Part shown: in pieces, positions 45,500 to 58,264 of the stretch | How positions within the stretch are numbered: the first letter of the stretch is position 1 | How the letters are laid out: each line of letters starts with the position of its first letter | Assembly: GCA_013398175.1 (NCBI GenBank) | Contig: VZRZ01006165.1 | Coordinates: 1,098,826-1,162,825, forward strand | DNA from: Climacteris rufus | Lineage: Eukaryota; Chordata; Aves; Passeriformes; Climacteridae | DNA length: 64,000 nucleotides | Reading direction: 5' to 3' | Position numbers and translations under genes: made by a program | The notes under the pieces: model-generated | Seen by the model: the letters and a program-made list of their open reading frames with translations, nothing else | What the model was told of the DNA's origin: nothing | The model's database searches: none

Positions 45500-45960
45500 C
45501 TAGCCAAGATTTTGTTTCCTAGGAAACCAGACGGCTGGTTGTCAGTAAGCTCCGCCGAGATGAAAGGATCTAGTTTTACTGGCTCAAGCTGCCTGAGGGG
45601 AGTAACTTGAGACACTGCCAAATAAGCAGGCTCGGCGCTGGAGCCCGGCAAGGGAAGCGGCTCCGGCAGCGGGGAGGGGAGACCTGGGCCGGGCCGGGGC
45701 TGCTCTGACCCTTCTTGGGGAGTCAGTGCGGGCACCAGGGTGTGAGAAGAGAGGCAAAGAGAGTCCCTTTCGTTCCTTTAAAAAATAACAAACCCAGCCA
45801 AACAAAGAAACACAACATCACCCCTCCCCCGTCCCCCCGCCACTCCCCCACTCCGTTCTGGCCTGGCCTGTGCCGGGTGGGCGCCCGGCAGCCCCTGCTC
45901 CCGAGGGGCACGGCCGCGGGGCCGAGCCTTCCCCAGGCAAGGGGCTCGTGTGGGATCATC
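45500..45960 (-). promoter_or_regulatory. CpG-rich probable promoter / 5' UTR of the nested Myb/SANT gene
   Basis: A GC- and CpG-rich block of about 450 bp lies just upstream of the nested gene's start codon, in otherwise AT-rich intron sequence. It contains no PPAT-like exon on the plus strand. Its position and orientation fit a CpG-type promoter for the minus-strand gene. No TATA box or CCAAT box is obvious. Confidence 0.6.
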
Positions 45961-47773
45961 TGCCCTACATCTTCACATCTCTGTGCGCTGTTTGCTTTTG
46001 AACTGAGGGCCCTATGGGCATGCTTTATATATTAGTGATGTTTTCATAAAAAGCTGGCATACTTAGAAGTCTGGCTCAGCTGGTAAAGTGGTGTAAGCAT
46101 TGTGGTAATGACACTGAGCGTCCATGTCTTTTGTCAGTACTAAATGAAAGATGTAACCTAGAGCCTTGACCAGGGCCTTCCTTGGGGTCTCTGCTTCCCT
46201 CTTCCTATTGATTTTGTGAATATTTAAAGGGACTGTGACAGTATTAAAATGGAAATTGCCTGTAATATTAACATTGCAACTACAAGTTGCTGAATGCAGT
46301 GTATCAACCCTTAAGTTTTACTACCAGTCTTCGTGTTTATAGATGGGACATCTTCCCAAGTTAAAGTAAATGGCTTTAAGAATGTCCTCATCTGATTTTT
46401 TTCTTTGAGGAGCTATGTCACTAACAGGGTAAATTTGTTCAGATATGTATGAAGTTTGGTTTGTTTTGCTTTCTGTAAGCTAGTGTTCTTTAAAATTTTT
46501 GTTATACATCCAGGGATTTTAGGAACTGGAGAAAATTGGTAATGAGCATGGTCAGTTGTAGGTTAGCATCCGTTCTGTAGATTTTTGTGCCCAATTTTAT
46601 TGTTGTTTATACTAAATAATTGCAGTGACTTCAATTGAGTTAAACCAGTCCAATGCACAAATAGGATATTTGTGTAATACTGTAAAATATTTTAAATCTT
46701 TCCCTCTTTCAGAAAAACATCTTTCCCATTCAAACTTTACTATATGTGAGCGTGGACAGGAGCTTACCAGTCCGCCAAAGTCCTAATGAGTGTTACAGGC
46801 AGAGCAGGTACATAGCAGCAGTTTTGCTAGAGGCAACACTCTGCCTTATTTCATGAAGTCTTTTTAAAGGCACATGGAGCAGCCTGCACTGTTACCCCAA
46901 AATAAAAAATCCAGTCTGCAAAGCAAACCTTTTCAATGGATAAGAACTGAATTACAAACCGTGGGCAGGTGCACAGTGTTCTGCCTGCCTTGGGCAGGGC
47001 AGCATCAAGGGATCTGGGGTACACCCAGGGGACCCAGCATTGAGAAAGGATGGGGAGGACAAGCAGCAGGACAGGGAAAACTCACATATTTCAGCTGAAT
47101 CAGTTCTGCTTAACAAAGCAAGATTGCCAGCCCAAAGTTGATGTGCTATAAGAGAAGTATTTGCAGTGACACTTGTACATCAGACTTGTTTTGCTTGGAT
47201 TCAGAAGGTGAGATGCCCAACATTAGGTTTACGCTCTCAAATGCTTTTATCAGAGGGTCTGTGTAGCTTTTAGAGGTGTAAATGCTAGCTTGTCTGCCTA
47301 AGTGCAAAAATGAAAAAGCTTCTGCATATGTGATCAATGGAAAAGACAATCCATTCCCCTAGACAAAACCATCAGTTTTTAATAACATCTCCCAAGCCAA
47401 AGCACAAATAGAACAGCACTATAGTGCCTACTACTATTGCCTAGACGATTATGCCTCTAAAAATGGCTTTTCCGATTAAGCATCTGTTTTCATGTTATGC
47501 CCATACTGAAATAGGATTCCAGTAAAAGCCTGAGCCAGTGCCTATTAGTGGAAAGATTCTCACTGAATTCAGTGGGCTTAGGCACAAACCTTACATGACT
47601 GTTTGGAAATAAAGCATAACAGAGGCAAAAAACCAGTTGCAATTGTAAGTCTGTAAAATAAACCAAAGAAGCCTATATTAGAATTGCATGAAAACACACC
47701 AATCCGTTGTATTTTAAAATATTCCATATTCTATGCATTTCAGTGCTTTATGTTAATTTTATTTTGTCCATAG
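45961..47773 (+). other. PPAT: PPAT intron 1, distal end
   Basis: AT-rich sequence between the nested gene's promoter region and PPAT exon 2. No exon, repeat or RNA gene is recognised. Confidence 0.7.
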
Positions 47774-47840
47774 GGGCCAGGAGAGCGCTGGAATTGTGAC
47801 AAGTGATGGAGAGTCTTCCCTGGCATTCAAAGTGCACAAG
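47774..47840 (+). CDS. PPAT: PPAT exon 2
   Basis: The acceptor is TCCATAG|G and the donor is AAG|GTAAAATG. It encodes [18 protein letters not shown] and then KVHK. Its first base completes the last codon of the hidden exon 1. Confidence 0.96.
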
Positions 47841-50800
47841 GTAAAATGCAAATGAATGTTTTGTAGATTATTAATTGAGACTCGTGTAAGTTTGTTTCTG
47901 GTAAAAAACAATGTAATTAGACAAAAAGAACATGTTTTGATGGGCTGTTTCGATTTTGCCTGTGAGAGTATCTAATTTTGTTACCTGTCTTGAGTGTACG
48001 CTTGAAACAAACATGCCAGCATTGTCCTGCTAGGTGTGCCTGTGCATACAGTGGCAGACACACAGAAGTTACTCAGAGCATGCTATTGATGTCACAGAAA
48101 CTTCTTACCAAAGTTACCCTGCACCTCTGCAGATTTTCAGACCATTGATGCAACTTGATCTCAAGAGAAAAGAAACACAGTTACAGGCTATGCACAAGGA
48201 AATGGATGACTAAATCTTATGTTAGTGAGACTCAGGGAAGTGGCAACTACTTTACCCATAGGTAAAAATAAACAAAATATAAGACTGAATGGAGGCCTGA
48301 GAAGTTCACACAGACTTTCTCAAGCTGAGAGAATCCCAGGGGGATGTTACAAGACGCAAAATGACCACAGCCTTAAAAGTATTGTGCTGAGAGAATACCT
48401 GCATGCTCTGGGGAAATTTCTGCTCAATCTGTATTGAATAGTGATCAGGAAAAAAATAATCACCAGTCTATTCCATCCTGGAAAAGGAGAGGATTGGAAA
48501 TAAAAAATGCACCAGCAAAAAAACCATGGGGCAATTCCTGATGTGTTCTCTGACCACAAGCAGAAAGCAGTTTGTCTTCCCATTCAGAGGTCTCAGAGGA
48601 AGATTAATTAAGCTGTTCAAATCAGTCCAAGAGTAAGAAGTGCTCTGCTGCAGCATCTTGTATATCTGTGCATGACTGCTCAATACCTCATGCAAAATCT
48701 TTTCTCTCAAGCATCATGTTTGTCACCTCTTCAGGCACTTTCCTCCCTCCTGTCTGTTACAGCTCAATTCACACACACACATACACATGCTCTTAAATGC
48801 ACCTTCTCTCAATTTCAGCACCATGTTATTTGTTCTCCAGTCCTGCTCCTGCTTGGGTTTCAGCTTTCCTTAATGTTTGCAGAAATTCCAGCTTCCTTTC
48901 AAGTGGGCTGCTCTATAAATCCCATAGTAAGTACTGCTGCTCAGGATGAACTTCCAGTAGGTGATACAATAATTGACAGTATCTCTGTTACTGAGCTACA
49001 ACACTTACCTGTCATACTAAGAATTTAATTGACTATCTCATCAACTTTGGTATTTTAAGAATTGCAGACCATGTGATGAATTCTTTTATCCTTCAAATAT
49101 GTTTCTCAGCTACAGCACTTTAAAAATTGTAATAACCACAGTGTAATAAAGATCTTGTGAAGTACAATTTGTATGACCTGGTTGATCCCAGAAGTGGTGC
49201 TAATATAGCAAACATTTGGGTCTGTTATGCTGCTGAAAGCATATTTAGGACTCTGAATTGTAAACTAGTCCGTAAAAATGTCAGCAGTTAAAGTGCTACT
49301 GTAGCTGTTTGTTCTCCTTCCTGTCACATCTCACTCTCTTGTTGTATCTGCAGCACAGGACATGAGCCATTCAGAGCTTCAGACCTCTCTGTGTATCTTT
49401 AAAGGTCCTAGAGGAGTGTTATCCATCACATATACCACAATTATCATGCATGATAGGCAAACCAGGCATAGAAGGATCTAAATATTCCCCCCAGGCAGTG
49501 ACAGAAGCAGGAATTTATAGGACAGCCTGGAATCCAGTCTTAATTTCTACTCCCTGTGCAGTTTTTTTTTTTTACTATTCTTGCTGCAAAATTGTCTCCG
49601 TGTAGTGCTTGTTGCCAAAAGAAGCTCCTGTCCTGATGTCTGACTAAAAAGTTTTGATGCATTTCTGCTTTATATAGAAGACAGCTTGGCTATATGAAAA
49701 GTTTAAGTAAGTAAACCTTGAAAAAAATCTTTACTTCAACATTGGCAAGAATGACAGTGGAATCTAATAAACATTATCATGAACCCATTTTAAAAGTGAT
49801 CCAATACACTGCGAATTTGTAAAAGGTATTTTCTACCTAGGACTTCCTTCTTGCAACTTTTTTTCTTCTTTGCCTGTTTTCTGGCAGTCTTTTTTGTGTG
49901 TTTTTAAGCAACACAACAGGTTGGTAGTGCTTTTCAGAAAATGCATTTTTAGTCAGGGAATAGATTGTTCCATGAAAATCCTCAGCACAAAAATGTATAT
50001 TGCTTTATTTAAAAACAGGATTAAAGGAATCAGATAGACCACTGTGACACCTACTCAGCTTCTTTCTTTCCCATGTCTTTCAGGTTATTTGCCTTTCTCT
50101 TAAAGTTCCACTAATACTAGACCACTAGTACCAAAACTAGACAGAAGAAGAGATTAGAAAGTTACCAGTAAAATAAAACCAAACAGAACCTTTTTTCTAT
50201 TTCTCCCAAAGGGAATGGGTCTTATAAATCACGTCTTCAACGCAGACAGCCTGAAGAAGCTGTACCCTTCAAACCTTGGTATTGGGCACACGAGGTACTC
50301 CACATCGGGAATTTCTGAGCTGCAGAACTGCCAGCCATTTGTCGTAGAGACTCTTCATGGGAAGATCGCTGTGGCACACAATGGGGAGCTAACAAATGCT
50401 GCACGACTCAGGAGGAAGGTTAGTAGCTCCTTTGGGGGCTCTGGCATTGTTTCTTTCTGAGTGTGAGGCAGCAATGAGCAACAAGGTTGCTGCGACTTTT
50501 CCTTAATACCAAACTGTTTGGGGCAATGAAAGAGCACCCTAACCAAAACAGATCATATTGGAGGGGAAAATCCTGTGGAGGGGTTTCTGCCTTGATATCT
50601 CTTTCTGGAGATATCAAGATAGGCAATTTCATATTTTCTCTTGTATATTTTGACTTTCTTCCCAGAGCATGCACAAAGCTAATTAAATGGCCCAAACTTT
50701 AATTTATGCCCTGAATATTGGTGGCATTAATTTTTGTTGCATGTGGAGCAAAGGAATAAGATGAAAATGGAAAAAGTACTAGTGTAGAAGATTGCACCAG

Positions 50801-53800
50801 CTCATTTTACATAGTTGATTTGTCGGAAGAAACTTGTCATTGTTCTGATGTGATCACCTGAAGCACTGATAAGTTTAAAAACATTTGTTCATTGCACAAA
50901 AACGTTGTTAAATTAAAATCTGAATGGTGTTATGTGAGATTTTATTTTCAATGCTGGTACCACTTTTGGTTTTGTCTCTAAAGCTTATGCGGCATGGTGT
51001 GGGACTGTCAACCAGCTCTGACAGTGAACTGATCACCCAGCTGCTGGCCTTCACCCCTCCGCTAGAGAACGACGACACGGCCGACTGGGTGGCAAGGTGA
51101 GGGGCATGGGTCTCAGAATCAAGGGCAGCAGTTTAATCTCAGCATCATATGCAGCTGTAAATGCGCACAGCTGCTCGTGTGACACACCTTTATGTTCACC
51201 TATGTCTCATTCCAGAATAAAAAACTTAATGAAGGAAACTCCAACTTCATATTCGTTGCTAATTATGCATAAAGACATCATCTATGCAGTGCGTGATCCA
51301 TATGGAAACCGCCCGCTCTGCATTGGTCGCCTTATTCCAGTAGGGGACCTGAATGGAAAAGGTAAACTATATATATATATGTATATGTATGTATCTCCAT
51401 ATGCATATCCATACATAGTTTGTGTGTGAAATCACTGATATGTGTAATAAAACCTGCAGTTACTGAGGTGTCATTAGGAATATGTGACACAAAATTCAGT
51501 TTTGAAAAATCAAAACAAAAAAACACTTGGTAAGGAAAAAACAATCCATATTAAGTCTGCAAAATTCCACTCTCCGATAAAAGGAATCTTAAAGGCCTGA
51601 TGACAGCCACAATTAGGCAGCCCAGCTGTAATACAATTCAATTAATTCTCATCACTTAAACAGGAAAGCAGGGATGAACAGAATGACAGAAGGGTTGAGG
51701 TTGGAAAGGAGCTCTGAAGGTCATTGGTCCAAATCCCCAGCTCAAGCAGGGCCACCTAAAGCCAGTTGCTCAGGATGATGTCTAGAAACAAGTCTGGTTT
51801 CTTCCTTTCTCCTATAGTAAGGTGGGCAAAAAGTGCTGGATTACTCGCAATGCATTTCTGAATTCCAAGCAACCCAGTCCCACATAGTATGGAAATGGAC
51901 CATTATACAATCAGTTTATAGAAAAAATTCATGTTCCTGTTTAGCCTGCAAATCAACATTTTCCATTAAGTGAGATTAAAATATCTTCAGTTGTTTAAAA
52001 CCAAAATAATTCAAAGGTAAAGCAGTAAATGCTTCCATATCTTCAGAAAACTGGGTCATTTTAAACACAAGAAAAATTACCAAGATTTTTTAACGCATAC
52101 AAACATTCCTATCCTGTGTAACACAATTCTGTCTTTCCTGTGGTTGACTTTCAGAACTCTCATTGGAATTAAATTCAGCATCCACTGTAATCAAAAGCAT
52201 CTATCGACATATTTAGAATAGGAAAAGTAAGGAGTTCCTTGTGTGAACAAAACTAATTATGTATATCTAAAGTCACTGAACCAGAATTAGAAAAGTTTGA
52301 AACAGTGCAGGGATAACAAGGGTAGTTACCTGAACTGTCTCTGTTCGTGAGCTGTGAATATGATGCTGTTACTTCCACTTCTGCCTAGAACAGATTTATG
52401 GTGTTTATGTTGTGCATTTGTTTGGGATCTTTTAAAATAATAGAAAGATGGAAACTGTGGAATACTATACCTTTTAGTTAGAAATTACAACAGTCTTTAA
52501 TTGTACACTTGGCAACCCTAGCAAGCCAGATACTGCAGCAAAGATGCGATTGTGGGGGGTCATGGTAGCAAAAACTGGGGACTCTAACTGAAATCTTTTC
52601 TTTCAGGAAAAGATAACACTGAAACAGAAGGATGGGTTGTCTCTTCTGAATCCTGTAGCTTTTTGTCTATCGGTGCAGAGTAAGTGTCCTGATTCTCACT
52701 TTATCTGAAAGCTCTTCTCAGTCAGTGATTAAACATTAAATCCCAAGTTGCTAAATATAATTATAAGAACATGAAAGACATCAAGGATTAGTTTGCTGTG
52801 GAAGATGTTTTTGCTAGTCCTGTTTTTTGGCAGTTTATTTTCTCAAATAGATTATTGTAAAAGAAGAATTATGTGTGCAAAAAGTAACAATGAAGACAAC
52901 TACTATCACAAAGTAAATGCCTCTTACTTGTTGCATACCTGATTACCCATATAACTTACTCATTTTGCCCTTATTTGCAGCAGCAAAGTTGTATTACAAA
53001 ATAATTCTTCAACTACAGAAAAGTTACATTGGTAGCTCACAAGCTAAACTAACCTGAGTTGTAGCATAGGCTGTCTGGTAAACTGGCCTCTTTGTTAGAA
53101 AAAAATTAACTGTTTTCTGAAACTTCTTGAAAATCTCTGTTAAGAGAAGCTCACTATGTAGAACCATCAGCTGAAACCTGTGTGCTTTTAAAAAATCAAT
53201 TTTGTCTAAACTTCTGCTGTAGCCGGTGCTGATGCCTGCCACAGCTAGTATCTGTCAGTGAATAAACACAGATCTGCTCACCTCTGATTTGTATCTCCAA
53301 AATACTTCAATATTTTGGGCTAGATTTAGATTGACTTTGTTACAATAGCCACCTGACTCAACAAAGGATCTAGAAAAATGTTTAATAAGTTTAAACACTG
53401 TAACATAATAAACCTAACACTATTCCATATTTCTGCAGATTTGAGAAATAGAATGTACATTTCTAGTCAGCTTTATGTCATTTGGGGGTAGCTATCTGTC
53501 ATCTCTAGAAAGATAATTTCTCTAGATTTGGCTTGTGAAGCAGGATTTTTTTGGCTACTATCTCTGCTCTTGATTATATTTCTTATATTGCACCATAAGG
53601 TTTATTAGCTTTCATAGGAAAGTTCTCTAATATTGATTCAGGACTATATTATTAAGATATATTCAATCTCAATTCAGCCCGTACAGTATGTCTCATACAC
53701 AGGACAAATACCATCATTCTGTGGTACTAAGTATTAATTTATTGCTTTTGGATACTAATTCATACTGTTTTAGTAAGGGTCACTTGTCTTAGCATGTTGA

Positions 53801-56800
53801 TTATAAAATGCTTCAGGTTGGATCCTAAGATAGAAGCAAGTTGACATGTTAGGATGTTCAAAAGCAATTTTTTCCTGTCAGTTGACTCTTGTTTGTAGTT
53901 CAAAATTATCACACAGCTTCAGGACATTTCTAACTGCTCTGTTTTTCTTTTTCAAGGTACTATCGTGAAGTCCTTCCTGGAGAGATTGTGAAAATCTCCA
54001 GACATGAAGTCCAGACACTGGATGTTGTACGAAGACCTGAAGGAGATCCATCAGCATTCTGCATCTTTGAATATGTTTATTTTGCAAGACCAGACAGTAT
54101 TTTTGAAGGTACAAAAATGTAACATACAGAGCTCTAAATACTGGAAGCTCCTAAATACTGGAAGATTTAGTACTGGAGCACAGTGACTCTGGAAATGATC
54201 TGGGATCATAGTAGAGTACCACTGAAATTTAGTAAGCTTGCAGAGCACAGTTGGGACAGAATAGGCAGGCAAAGCTTTTGAGATAAAACTCATCAGGAGG
54301 AGAATCACCTTCCTGTTTTTGGCTGTGGATACAGCCTCAGACAGGCTGCCTGCATACTCCTATGGAAAGGATGAAAAGGGCCATATATGTGATTAAGGTA
54401 CAGGAAATATTTTTTAAAAGTGAGAGACTTAAGAAATGAACTTCATTGGTTCTTGGAAAACTTTTTAAAAATGGGACTTATGAAATACAATTTGCAAAAT
54501 AGCTTTATTTTGTTATTTTCTTCACAATAAGTGTCATTTCAGGAAGCTGCTTTTAATTTAACTTGTAAATCTGTGCATTCTAAGTACTTGGCATTGTCAG
54601 TGTAATGCTTTTTTTATTATTATTTCCGTAAAAGCCCTCAAAAATTGTCTCAGTGACAAGATATTAGCCAGGACTCTCATATCTAACAAACAACCTCTTC
54701 ATTGCGTTTTAGGGACATGCCATCCATTGATCCAATACAGTTCTGCACCCTTATAAAACCAGTTTTACCCCAAATTCCTTTTTTTCCACAATCACCTTAC
54801 CATTCAGTATCCTCATTTCTTACATTCCTTAGTACTGATGCTGTAACCTTTGCTGTGCCTCATCTCATCACAATACTTCCAGTTCTCTCCCATGTTTAAA
54901 GTTTTTCAGGACCTTAAAAGCTTCTGAGTCCTCTTATCCCCTTACTAAATTCAGGGTGAATTTTGCCAACTGATTCAAAGTCAGTAAGCAGACAGAAGCA
55001 GACAGCAGGATTGCATAAATTTTGTTTGTTGGAAAAAGCAGTCTAAAAATAGAATATGGATGTTATGAACAGGCAGGCATCATTTCTATTTCTTTCCCCC
55101 TGCAAAAAGATTTTGCACCATCTACAGGACCTTTAGTTAATTACCCAGTTAGGGCAATCTGGATTTTAATTCTCTGTGTAGTGATACGAATGTGAATGTT
55201 AGAATATGACATTATGGAAGGAAATAAAAAATGACCTTATGCAAGTGACTGCTCATTAGTTCTGAAATTTTTCTCACTGACTTCTATGCCTGCAACTTGA
55301 CACAGAAATTTGTACAGCAAACTGAAAGGAAATCTGAATCATGCATACCAAGAAAAACACTTCTTGCTGTTCTTAGGTCAGATGGTGTACTCAGTTCGCA
55401 GAAGATGTGGGCAGCAGCTTGCTATTGAAGCACCCGTGGAAGCAGATCTGGTCAGCACTGTTCCAGAGTCTGCAACCCCAGCAGCTCTTGGTTATGCTCA
55501 AAAGGTATATGTTACCCTGCTGTTTTTTTCCCCCCGAGCATATTTACACATATCTCTTCTTGTAATGGACTATAATGGTATGGGCTGTTAGAGCTGCATA
55601 TTGCTAAAGCTCTTTATCTTCACAATGCAGGGTGCTCCTATTGAGTCCTCTGCCTTTCAAAAACAGTAACTGAGAATAACAAGTCCTTATTTATTAATTC
55701 TGTTTAACTGTCTCCTGTTTGCAGTGTGGACTACCATATGTTGAAGTCCTCTGTAAAAATCGATATGTAGGGAGAACATTTATCCAGCCAAATATGAGGT
55801 TACGGCAACTTGGTGTTGCAAAGAAGTTCGGCGTTCTATCTGATAATTTTAAAGGCAAACGAGTTGTTATCATTGATGATTCCATTGTGAGGGGCAATAC
55901 CATTTCACCCATAATAAAACTACTGAGGGAATCAGGAGCCAAAGAGGTAAGTTAATTTTAAGTGAGTACAATACAGATTGAAAAAGAAGTCCATGGTAGG
56001 CTAAGGCACAGAGATTTGTCTTCATTTGTACTGCACATTGTTTCCTTATTTAAAAAGGCAAATGTGGAAAAAAAACAATGGCTAGTGTGTGTTCATTGTG
56101 AAGACAGGTTAAGAAGGTTCTTTTGTATGAGTGTGATTTTTGGGTGATTGAGGTGAGAGGAACAGGTCTCCTCTTATAAAGCACTATCTGTCAAATAAAA
56201 AGAGACTGGAAAACAAAATAGTTAAGATCAGAAAACCAAGTATTCCTGATGTATGACTTGTGGACGTGCATGAAGTACAACCACATACTGCTGTAAATAC
56301 CACATGCCTTAACTCACCAGAGCACCGTCTTTTTAATTGATAAAGAGTTTTTAACCAAAACAGAGTGCGCAAGTCAGTCACTGGAACAAAAATGTCCCAT
56401 ATATTTGACTTTGTAAGCTGAAACTTGTTTATCAAGAATTGAACACCACAGAAAAGAAGTAAAATCAGGGTGGGACCTTATAAGAACATTAGGAAATATT
56501 GTAAAAAATAAGTTCTAAAACTGCCTTGCTTTCTCCTGCTGTGTTGACATCTGAAAAAAAACTTTTTCTTAGAATTAACCCTTTGATGATTTCTGTGCAG
56601 TTCTGTTCTTCATTATCACTGTGGAGAACTGGGACTTTGCTATTGTGTTATGATCTGCTGTCAACTTATATCAGCCTGTTTTGAAACTGTGTTTTTATTC
56701 AGGTGCACATCCGTGTAGCTTCACCTCCCATAAGATTTCCTTGTTACATGGGAATAAACATTCCAACTAAAGAAGAACTCATTGCCAACAGACCTGAATT

Positions 56801-58264
56801 TCATGATCTTGCAAACTATATAGGTAAATGCTACTTTCTATTCTTTTTTTTTTTCTGAGAGAGAGAGAGAGAGTTTTCACCTGTATTTTATAGTCTGCTT
56901 CAAAATAAAGCAGAACATACCAAGGCACTAGTGGCAAAACTGATTAAAGAATTGTAAGGTTGATAAGCTAAGTTTCTACATTGTGAGTACTCTACAGATC
57001 AAACCAATTTAGCTACACACTGTTTTTATTTAACAGTTAGCAGTATTTGTCAAAACAATAGAAAGTATTAGAATAATTGCATAAGCATAAGTTACGAACA
57101 AAGTATGTCAACAAAGCTTTCCAATGCTTAAAGCTCCTTCTGGGAAACTTGACAAAAAGGAGCTACTGCAGTCAAAATACCAGGAAGAAAATAAGTGGTG
57201 AAAATCTGTCCCATAATGAAAAGCAGAAGTAGTAGTTTCATGAGATATTCATAAAAATATGTTTAGAATTTGTGAACACCCAGTGATTTTTCTACGCATT
57301 GAAATTTATGTAAATAATTTTAACTGCAATATATATTTCACTTTGAAAGAAATTACATTTGAAACCAGTCAAAGAATGTTGAAAGCCTTCTGAAATCTGA
57401 AGTCATATTTGCAGCAGAACAAAAGAAGAATTGACAGTTTATGTTCCCCTGTAAACTCCGATTTCCTGTGTTAAATACTCTCGCTGTCTAATATTGCAAT
57501 TAATTCTTTTTTCCAAAATTATTGTGAAAGCATGTGGAAATATTTCAAGTTTGTAGTATCTCATTTTTAAGTATTATTCATCACATGAGTGCAAAGGATA
57601 GAAAACTAATGATATGAAAAGGCTACCAAGCGCCTACTGCAAGAAAATTTGCATTATTGGTTTTTTAACATGATGGTCTTCCCCTTCTCCAAGTCCCAAA
57701 GAGACGTTGTAGTCCTTGCTGCTCAGATTTGGGAAGCAGTAGCCACACACACATCTACTTCCAGACCTGAACTAAGGTTAACTCTGGGAGACTACAGGGC
57801 GTGTAGGGAGTCTTAATACATACTATGGAATTTGCTTCTGGTTTTGCAATTATGTGTCACCTCTCTGTTCCCAACAGAACCTTCCATCTAGATGTCAGTG
57901 AGTCTGCCCCCTGCAGAAAACATTTGAGGGGGGCAGGGCGTATTAGGATCTTAAAATTGTTCATAGTCATTCTCTTTAGGTAAGGTGATCCACCTGGCAT
58001 CATAATCCATACGGTAACACGACTGCATTTCCAAAGAGCATTGCATGTGGTAAAATATTGCAGCTTTAACTGATGAATTCTTTATTTCCTCTAGGAGCAG
58101 ACAGTGTTGTCTATCTTTCTGTGGAAGGGCTGGTATCATCTGTGCAAGAAAGCATCAAAGCAAGACAACAGAACAGCCCTAAAACCCAGAAATCGTTTAT
58201 TGGAAAGCTTGGTCATTGCACAGCGTGTCTCACTGGAGACTATCCCGTTGAGCTGGAATGGTGA
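47774..58264 (+). CDS. PPAT: PPAT, glutamine PRPP amidotransferase (exons 2-11)
   Basis: PPAT catalyses the committed first step of de novo purine synthesis: PRPP plus glutamine gives phosphoribosylamine. Ten coding exons are visible: 47774-47840, 50212-50418, 50984-51096, 51216-51361, 52607-52679, 53957-54108, 55377-55504, 55725-55946, 56703-56823 and 58095-58264. They join in frame to 465 residues. The family is about 510, so exon 1, with the propeptide and the catalytic N-terminal Cys, is missing and should lie in the 14129-15112 gap. Visible motifs are the amidotransferase core ([46 protein letters not shown]), the PRPP loop [13 protein letters not shown], and the cysteines that bind the Fe4S4 cluster (RRRCGQQ, RFPCYMG, GHCTAC). 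The gene is intact where visible. Intron 1 is over 32 kb and contains the antisense Myb/SANT gene. Confidence 0.97.
47841..50211 (+). other. PPAT: PPAT intron 2
   Basis: This is 2.4 kb without recognised repeats apart from a short (CA)n at 48770-48784 and poly(T) at 49562-49573. Confidence 0.7.
50212..50418 (+). CDS. PPAT: PPAT exon 3
   Basis: The exon is 207 bp with phase 0 ends. It encodes [47 protein letters not shown] and [10 protein letters not shown], the glutamine-binding part of the amidotransferase domain. Confidence 0.97.
50984..51096 (+). CDS. PPAT: PPAT exon 4
   Basis: It encodes [19 protein letters not shown] and [13 protein letters not shown]. The acceptor is CTCTAAAG|CTT and the donor is GCAAG|GTGAGG. 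It ends with two bases of an Arg codon. Confidence 0.97.
51216..51361 (+). CDS. PPAT: PPAT exon 5
   Basis: It encodes [40 protein letters not shown] and DLNGKG. The acceptor is CATTCCAG|A and the donor is AAAAG|GTAAAC. Confidence 0.97.
51367..51400. repeat. (TA)n/(TATG)n low-complexity tract
   Basis: Alternating TATATA passes into TATGTATG just inside PPAT intron 5, six bases from the donor. Confidence 0.85.
51678..51790 (-). mobile_element. CR1 3'-end fragment
   Basis: Plus-strand sequence GAATGACAGAAGGGTTGAGG followed by TTGGAAAGGAGCTCTGAAGG is the usual reverse-complement CR1 3' tip. Only about 110 bp remain, in PPAT intron 5. Confidence 0.8.
52607..52679 (+). CDS. PPAT: PPAT exon 6
   Basis: A short exon encoding [20 protein letters not shown] and then IGA. 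The acceptor is TCTTTCAG|GA and the donor is GCAGA|GTAAGT. Confidence 0.97.
52680..53956 (+). other. PPAT: PPAT intron 6
   Basis: AT-rich intron, with nothing recognised on either strand. Confidence 0.7.
53957..54108 (+). CDS. PPAT: PPAT exon 7
   Basis: It encodes [40 protein letters not shown] and IFEG, the end of the glutaminase domain and the switch to the phosphoribosyltransferase domain. The donor is GAAG|GTACAA. Confidence 0.97.
54109..55376 (+). other. PPAT: PPAT intron 7
   Basis: AT-rich intron, with nothing recognised beyond short low-complexity T/A tracts. Confidence 0.7.
55377..55504 (+). CDS. PPAT: PPAT exon 8
   Basis: It encodes [20 protein letters not shown] and [20 protein letters not shown]. 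It includes one cysteine expected to bind the iron-sulfur cluster. The acceptor is GTTCTTAG|GT. Confidence 0.97.
55725..55946 (+). CDS. PPAT: PPAT exon 9 (PRPP-binding loop)
   Basis: The exon is 222 bp with phase 0 ends. It holds [33 protein letters not shown] and the PRPP-binding [13 protein letters not shown], then LLRESGAKE. The donor is AGAG|GTAAGT. Confidence 0.98.
56703..56823 (+). CDS. PPAT: PPAT exon 10
   Basis: It encodes [40 protein letters not shown] and part of a Gly codon. It contains the second cluster cysteine (FPCYMG). The acceptor is TTTATTCAG|GTG. Confidence 0.97.
56824..58094 (+). other. PPAT: PPAT intron 10
   Basis: AT-rich intron with a (GA)n microsatellite at about 56858-56873. 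No other feature is recognised. Confidence 0.7.
58095..58264 (+). CDS. PPAT: PPAT exon 11 with stop codon
   Basis: It encodes [40 protein letters not shown] and YPVELEW, then TGA at 58262-58264. CTAC supplies the last two cluster cysteines (CxxC). Confidence 0.97.

Noticed and set aside
45500..46000. CpG block as the place of PPAT exon 1
   Set aside because: No plus-strand frame there resembles the PPAT N-terminus, and no suitable donor follows such a frame. The block fits better as promoter of the minus-strand gene.
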